From Glomus cerebriforme (taxonomy: Eukaryota > Glomeromycota > Glomeromycetes > Glomerales > Glomeraceae): a DNA stretch of 13,195 nucleotides. Each line of letters begins with the position of its first letter. The first letter of the stretch is position 1. Made by a program: the position numbers and the translations under genes. Where the stretch lies: contig QKYT01000462.1 in NCBI GenBank assembly GCA_003550305.1, positions 83,630 to 96,824 of the forward strand, read 5' to 3'. Shown piece by piece: positions 8,179 through 13,195 of this stretch. A model generated the notes under the pieces. That model was not told the DNA's origin and did not search any database. It saw only the letters and a list, made by a program, of their open reading frames with translations.

Positions 8179-9027
8179 GAAATATCGTTTAATTTATTTA
8201 ATTAGAATAGACTGTTTAAATTTATTTTTAGAGTTTATAAATGATTATATAATATATATAAATTGTAAAGTATAAAATAATAAAAATAATATTATTGTTT
8301 AGTTATGTAGTATATTAATAAAATCTGAATCCACTTTTTTTATTTTAAATATTATACAATAATGATAATAATTTATATCAGTAACTAAACTTCAGTCTTA
8401 AGAATATTTAAATAAATCATTTAAAAATTGGTTTAAACTGACTAAATAAAATTGCAGCTGCAATACCATTAGGGAGGATAAATAAAAATTTTGAATATAA
8501 TAAAAATAAAAGTTATATGAATTGAGTCTTATTTTTAAGTATATTTAAATATTTGATTTAAAAAACTATTATTTTTATAATGAATTTCTCTGAATTTAAT
8601 GATTTACAGATTTTATAAATAGAAACAATTCTTTTAAATTGAAATATCTCATCATCTACTAATCCTAAAAATATGAAATTGCTACCATTTGATTCATTTT
8701 GATTAGACGAATTTAATGAAATAAATTTCATTTTTCTATGATTATTATATAATAAGATATCTCTAAATATTTAAATATTATAAATCAAAATATCTTCCTA
8801 TATATTGATTCTGCAAATGTAAAACTACTATTATTAAATGTGTCTCAATAAGAGGAATCTGAAAAACTATATTTCATCCATTTTTGATCACTGAAACTTA
8901 AAATATCCAGATTTTTCAAAAATTTTTAAAATCAATTTTTTATTATACTATTAAAGGGATAATAAAAGTTGTTTTTATATATAAGTAATTTGATTTATAT
9001 AATCATTAATTATAACTAGTATTAAGA
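8179..9027. other. 3' flank of the lipid-transfer gene and gene-free spacer
   Basis: An AATAAA at 8317-8322, about 140 bp after the stop codon, is a plausible polyadenylation signal, though such words are common in this AT-rich DNA. Further on there is a perfect 14-bp palindrome, ATTGCAGCTGCAAT (8451-8464). Two loosely similar tracts (AGTCTTA...ATATTTAAAT) occur near 8395 and 8526. I see no coding region, RNA gene or clear transposon. Confidence 0.45.
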
Positions 9028-9130
9028 TCATGTGACTTAAATAACTCAATTTAGCAGAATTATGTGATCATAGTGAGATGAAATCCTATTTATCACGAGG
9101 ATCCTTAACATGTATCCCAGGTGTAAATTT

Positions 9131-10312
9131 TTATCCTAGACCCCAAGAGTATAGACTTTTATCCTGTACCCCTTCTAAATTTGATTGGTTTGTAGTTGTA
9201 TACCAAATATTAAACTAATTAAAGTACCACAAAAAAACAAAGTATTGTAAAAAAACTTAAACACAAACTTTTAAATATTAAAAGAAAAAAGAATTTCATA
9301 TTTTTGTGCACTTTAAAAATTGTACATTTTAAATAAATAATAGAAAATATTAGTATATATTTTTGTATACTTTAAAATATTAAAAATAAAGATTTAAATC
9401 ATAATGAAATTATTTTATTTTATTTAATTTTAATTGTAAAGTACAGTTTATTATTATTTTATACATTTTCATTAAATGATATTAACAGTTAAAGCCAATC
9501 TTAGAATTAATAATTATTAAAATTATAAAATTTTTATCAAAAAAATACATTCTATTCTAGTATTATTACAAAAAAAATTCATAATTTCACAACTACTTAA
9601 GCTAAACATACAAAAATTAATATATAAGTGTTTCAATACCTGCTGAACAACTTTACTTAAACTTTCTTTATATATTTTCTTTGATCAAAGTATTCAAATT
9701 ATGCCTTGAAAGTAAAAAATATAATGTGTTTTAATATTATTATAAAAAAATTCGTAACTTTACAACCAGCCAAGTTAAACATATAAAAATTAATATATGA
9801 ATGTTTCAATACCTGTTAAACAACTTTATTTAAGCTTCCTTTGCATATTTTCTTTAATCAAAGTATTCAAATTACACCTTGAAAGTAAAAAATAAAAACA
9901 CATCTTGATATTGTTAAAAAAAATTTATAACTCCAATAACTCCATAGTTAGCTTCATAAAAATCATTATACAAGTATTTCCATACCTGTTAAATACCTTT
10001 CTTAGATATTCCTGCCTATCTAGATTGACTTAAAGTGTTTAAATTGTTTTATGAAATCTCTATAAAGTATAAAAAAATGCATTTTTTACAAAATTACTTA
10101 TGAAAATATTTATAAATTTATGATAATATTTTATGTCAAAGTTCTGAAAGATATTACTTTATTGATTAATTAAAAAAAATGGTTGAAATATATTTTTAAA
10201 AATAAAGGAAAGAAAAAGAAATAAAAAATTTATCATAAATAGTTAACAAACAAATAATTAATGTGACTGATAATAATGATGAACCAATCAAATTGGGGGA
10301 TCTAGGATAAGA
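9131..10312. mobile_element. about 1.2-kb putative non-autonomous inverted-repeat transposon
   Basis: The left core end CTTTTATCCTGTACCCC (9156-9172), then AATTTGATTGGTT (9178-9190), reappears inverted at the right as AACCAATCAAATT (10282-10294) and GGGGATCTAGGATAAG (10296-10311). The left side carries an extra tandem copy of the outer word, TTATCCTAGACCCC, at 9131-9144. Weaker inverted similarity (ACATGT, CAGGTG, TAAAT) extends outward to about 9108 and 10343, so the exact borders are uncertain and no target duplication could be fixed. The interior is AT-rich, has no coding potential, and holds a 174-bp tandem repeat. The right end lies 198 bp before the kinase start codon. Confidence 0.6.
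9561..10080. repeat. 174-bp tandem repeat, about three units
   Basis: Unit 1 (9561-9734) and unit 2 (9735-9908) align nearly without gaps. They share words such as AACATA.AAAAATTAATATA, GTTTCAATACCTG, CAACTTTA.TTAA, ATATTTTCTTT.ATCAAAG, TATTCAAATTA and CCTTGAAAGTAAAAAATA. Unit 3 (9909 to about 10080) starts in the same phase with TATTGTTA and keeps ATACCTGTTAAA, but is much more diverged in its second half. It lies inside the putative transposon at 9131-10312. Differences between units 1 and 2 are mostly transitions, as expected for an old duplication. Confidence 0.85.
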
Positions 10313-10367
10313 TTTCCCATTTATCACCTGTTATTTGTCACATGTATAATTTATTAATGCCATAATT

Positions 10368-10397
10368 CCGGCCAAAAATTTTACGAAAATCACGTGA
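10368..10397 (+). promoter_or_regulatory. putative promoter motif pair of the kinase gene, CCGGCC plus TCACGTGA (copy C)
   Basis: CATAATTCCGGCCAAAAATTTT begins at 10361, with CCGGCC at 10368-10373, and TCACGTGA is at 10390-10397. This is 113 bp before the kinase ATG at 10510. The same pair occurs at 436-470 (inverted) and 5166-5241. The position close upstream of an intact gene makes a promoter role plausible for this copy. Between it and the ATG lies an A-rich leader (10477-10490). No experimental support is available from sequence. Confidence 0.4.
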
Positions 10398-10509
10398 TTC
10401 TGCTCGACCTCCAATTTAAGCTATTGTTGTACAATATTTGAGGAATTTTCCAGAATTATTAACGAAAGAAATCGTCAAAAAAAAAAAAAGACGGTAACTT
10501 TGTAAAAAA

Positions 10510-13195
10510 ATGTCAATTGATACCGATTCTGTTAATTGGTTAGAAAAGTCAATTTCTAATGGAAATGTCAAATTTTTTGAATTCTCAGAATTTAATAATA
10601 TAGAAAAAATAGGAACTGGTGCATTTGGATCAGTAGTCCGTGCTAACTGGAAAAATACTGGTCAATTTAGAGCTTTGAAAAGTCAACCTCTTAAAGAAGT
10701 TGTCAATGAGGTAAAATTTAAAAAAATTTTTTTTTTATAGTTCGAATAAATAATATATATATTATATATTTTTTTAAAAAATACTGCAGTTAAAGCTACA
10801 CCGAGATGTTGATTCTCACGACAATATATTACGATTTTTCGGGGTCACAAGGACAGAAGAAACTGGTAAATATTTAGTATAATGTATTATTTGATAAATG
10901 CTAATTTTTCTTTTTATATAATTTCTTTTTCTCTCTCTTCTTTTTTTTTTTGTTCAGCGTACTCATTAGTTTTGGAATATGCTGATAACGGTACATTAAG
11001 AACTTATTTAAATAAGCACTCTAACGAGAACAAACTTGAATGGGATGAAAAATATCGGTTAGCATGGCAACTTGCAAGTGCTGTATTATTTATACATCAA
11101 TGTAATATAATTCATCGTGATCTGGTAATTAACAATTTTTTTTTTAAATGTAATTTCTAACAAATTAAAATTTATTAATTTTGATTTTTAAATAGCATGC
11201 AGATAATATATTTATACATCAGAAAAATATCAAGCTGGCAGACTTTGGTCTATCAAAAAACATTGAAACTGCAACAAATAATATAAAAGGAATATTTGGT
11301 TCGGTACCCTATGTGGATCCAAAAGGGTTAAAAGATAAAAATTACAAGTTAAACAAAAAATCTGATGTATACAGTATTGGGGTCTTGATGTGGCAGATTT
11401 CAACATGCCGAGAGCCTTTTCGTGATTTCAATTGGGATGCAAGTCTAGCCTTGGATATAATAGCTGGAGAAAGAGAAACCCCTGGTGATGACACGCCCAT
11501 TGGATATAAAAACTTATACCAAGGTTAATAATGTTATAATATTTGATATTTATTTGAACTTGTTTTTTTTTTGAAGTATTTAAAATTTTTTATTTATTTA
11601 TTTTAATAGAATGTTGGAAACGTGAACCAAGTGAGCGTCCAGACATGCAAAAAGTTGTTTCAACTCTTAAAGTAATAATGACTCCTGAATCTCCTAAATG
11701 TGGCGACACAATTATTGATAATGTTAAGGAAGAATATCGAAATGGTTATTCATCGCAAAAAGTTAGTTCAAATTCAAACGATGATGGTTTATATATAGAT
11801 AATTATTCAGGAATTAATTCTTGTTCAACGATAAATAATGATTCAAGTTTACAAAGTAAAGTATCTAGTGAATCAGATGATACCGACTCATTAAATATAT
11901 CAATTCAAGAAGCAGATTTATCAAAAGTTTTATTTCAATCAATATTTAATAACTTTATTAATATAATTGTTGATAAGTTAATTACAGTTATAAACAAAAA
12001 GCATGATAAAGGTTTTACTTTTGATCAGATTCATCAATATATTATCAATCAAAAGGTATTCCAATTTAAACAAGCTACGGATAATTTCATAAATTGGCTT
12101 ACGAAAAATCAAGACATACCACAATATAGTTGGTTTCTTGGATTAGTTAACTATTATAATATTGGGATAAAAGGAAATAAAACTAGAGCATTTGAATTAT
12201 TTACAAAAGCAGCTGAAAAATATTCAATCGCACAAGTTTATCTTGCTAAGTGTTATAATGATGGTTATGGAACTGAACAGGATAAAAGTTTAGCATTTGA
12301 TTGGTATCAAAAGGCTGCAGAAAGTGGAAATATTATTGGACAATTTTATTTAGGAAACTGTTATGAATTTAACATGGGAACTGAAGATAATGAAAATAAA
12401 TTTGTTGTGTGGTATCAAAAAGCAGCTAATAATGGAAACACAATTGCAATATTTCATCTCGCAAATTGCTATAAATTAGGTAAAGGAGTTGAAAAAGATG
12501 AAATCAAAGCATTTGATTATTATAAAACATTAGCCAAAAAAAATATCGTTGATGCTCAATATCAACTTGGAGTTTGTTTTTATCATGGAATTGGAATTAA
12601 GAAAAATTACAGAAAAGCAATTGGTTATTTTAAAAAATCAGCAAAAAAAGGAAATAAAGAAGCACAATATTGTTTAGGTAACTGTTACAAAAATGGTGAA
12701 GGTGTGAAAAAAAATACAAGGAAAGCCTTTGAATTATATCAAAAATCAGCTGAACAAGAATATAAAGATGCACAATTTGAACTTGGATGTTATTATGATA
12801 AAGGAATTGGAATTAATATCAATAAAGAAAAAGCATTTGAATTATATGAAATAGCCGCTGAAAAAGGACATAGTATTGCACAAAATTATCTTGGAAATTT
12901 ATATGAAAAGGGTGAAGGTACAAAAAAAGATTTCACAAAAGCAATTTATTGGTATAAAGAAGCAGCAAATAATGAAAATGAATTAGGACAATATAATTTA
13001 GGTCAATGTTATAGATACGGAAAAGGTGTTGAAAAAGATGAGATTAAAGCTTTTAAATTATATCAAAAATCAGCTGAACAAGGATATGTAAATGCGAAAT
13101 TTCAACTTGGAAATTGTTATATTGAAGGAATTGGGACTGAGATTAATAAAATAAAAGCTTTTAAGATATATCAGCAATTAGCTGAACAAGGAAAT
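10510..13195 (+). CDS. TKL-type protein kinase with C-terminal Sel1-like repeats (3' end outside window)
   Basis: Five exons are visible, 10510-10710, 10790-10865, 10958-11124, 11196-11523 and 11610-13195 (open at the edge). They encode 786 residues so far. The kinase domain spans about residues 28-280. It has glycine loop GTGAFG (35-40), ATP lysine K57, helix-C glutamate E67, catalytic loop HRDLHADN (D147, N152), DFG at 164-166, PYVDP (186-190) where most kinases have [14 protein letters not shown] (204-214) and ERP (266-268). All catalytic residues are present, so activity is expected, probably on Ser/Thr. Residues 282-360 form a Ser/Asn-rich linker, and 360-426 look helical with no family I can name. 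Ten 36-residue Sel1-like repeats start at 427 and the window ends at the close of the tenth. Sel1 repeats usually bind partner proteins. Introns are 71-92 bp. The ATG at 10510 precedes WLEKSI, the usual start region of such kinases as I remember them. Confidence 0.93.
12116..13195 (+). repeat. array of ten 108-bp Sel1-like repeat units within the kinase gene
   Basis: The units start at 12116, 12224, 12332, 12440, 12548, 12656, 12764, 12872, 12980 and 13088, each exactly 36 codons. The typical pattern is A.YQLG.CY..G.G...D..KAF.LYQKSAE.G. Units 1 and 3 are the most degenerate: 1 lacks the A-Q start and 3 has lost the KAF motif. Units 6, 9 and 10 are closest to one another. The perfect spacing argues for growth by whole-unit duplication. 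The array may continue past the right edge. Confidence 0.9.

Noticed and set aside
9561..10080. CRISPR array
   Set aside because: Units are 174 bp and similar along their whole length, with no short repeat and unique spacer pattern, in a fungal setting.
10711..11195. Kinase gene being a pseudogene because its plus-strand frame is broken several times
   Set aside because: Each break has a matching GT-AG intron of 71-92 bp with kept phase, and all kinase motifs join correctly.
12116..13195. A DNA-level satellite or CRISPR-like array because of the 108-bp period
   Set aside because: The period is 36 codons, the open frame is continuous, and the conserved positions are those of Sel1-like repeats.
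1..13195. tRNA, rRNA or other structured RNA genes
   Set aside because: I looked for T-loop (GGTTCGAATCC-like) words and conserved ribosomal segments and found none.

Overview
The window looks like nuclear DNA of an arbuscular mycorrhizal fungus (Glomeromycotina, Rhizophagus-like). The evidence is the very AT-rich composition with long poly-T/poly-A runs, short 71-92 bp GT-AG introns, a kinase plus Sel1-repeat gene of a type I remember as heavily expanded in these fungi, and decayed transposable elements filling the space between genes. The species call is inference from these traits.

Region by region: bases 1-1000 hold no gene I can support; a promoter-like motif near 436-470 may belong to a minus-strand gene lying mostly outside the window. 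About 1270-2735 (minus strand) is a badly decayed non-LTR-type reverse transcriptase. It is split at 2012-2167 by a small inverted-repeat transposon that still has a perfect 8-bp target duplication. From 2736 to 5340 there is no gene, only low-complexity DNA with a 95-bp inverted-repeat unit, a 329-bp Tigger/pogo-like MITE (4252-4580), a GC-richer repeat carrying the only two ambiguous bases (4803-4967), and one isolated Tigger-like terminal repeat (5312-5337). A weak, stop-interrupted reading frame lies at 5353-5683.

Two real protein genes follow, both on the plus strand. The first (6363-8178, six coding exons plus a probable 5'-UTR intron) encodes a complete 470-residue oxysterol-binding-protein-related lipid transfer protein with the EQISHHPP signature. 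The second (from 10510, five exons seen, running off the right edge) encodes a TKL-type protein kinase joined through a linker and a helical segment to at least ten Sel1-like repeats. About 1.2 kb between them (9131-10312) is a putative non-autonomous transposon with inverted ends and an internal 174-bp tandem repeat; it ends 198 bp before the kinase start codon.

The two genes probably do not act together: one belongs to lipid exchange at membrane contact sites, the other to signalling. The most informative finds are the nested transposon history on the left, a recurring CCGG...TCACGTGA motif pair seen three times (once just upstream of the kinase gene), and the kinase-Sel1 architecture with its unassigned middle segment.
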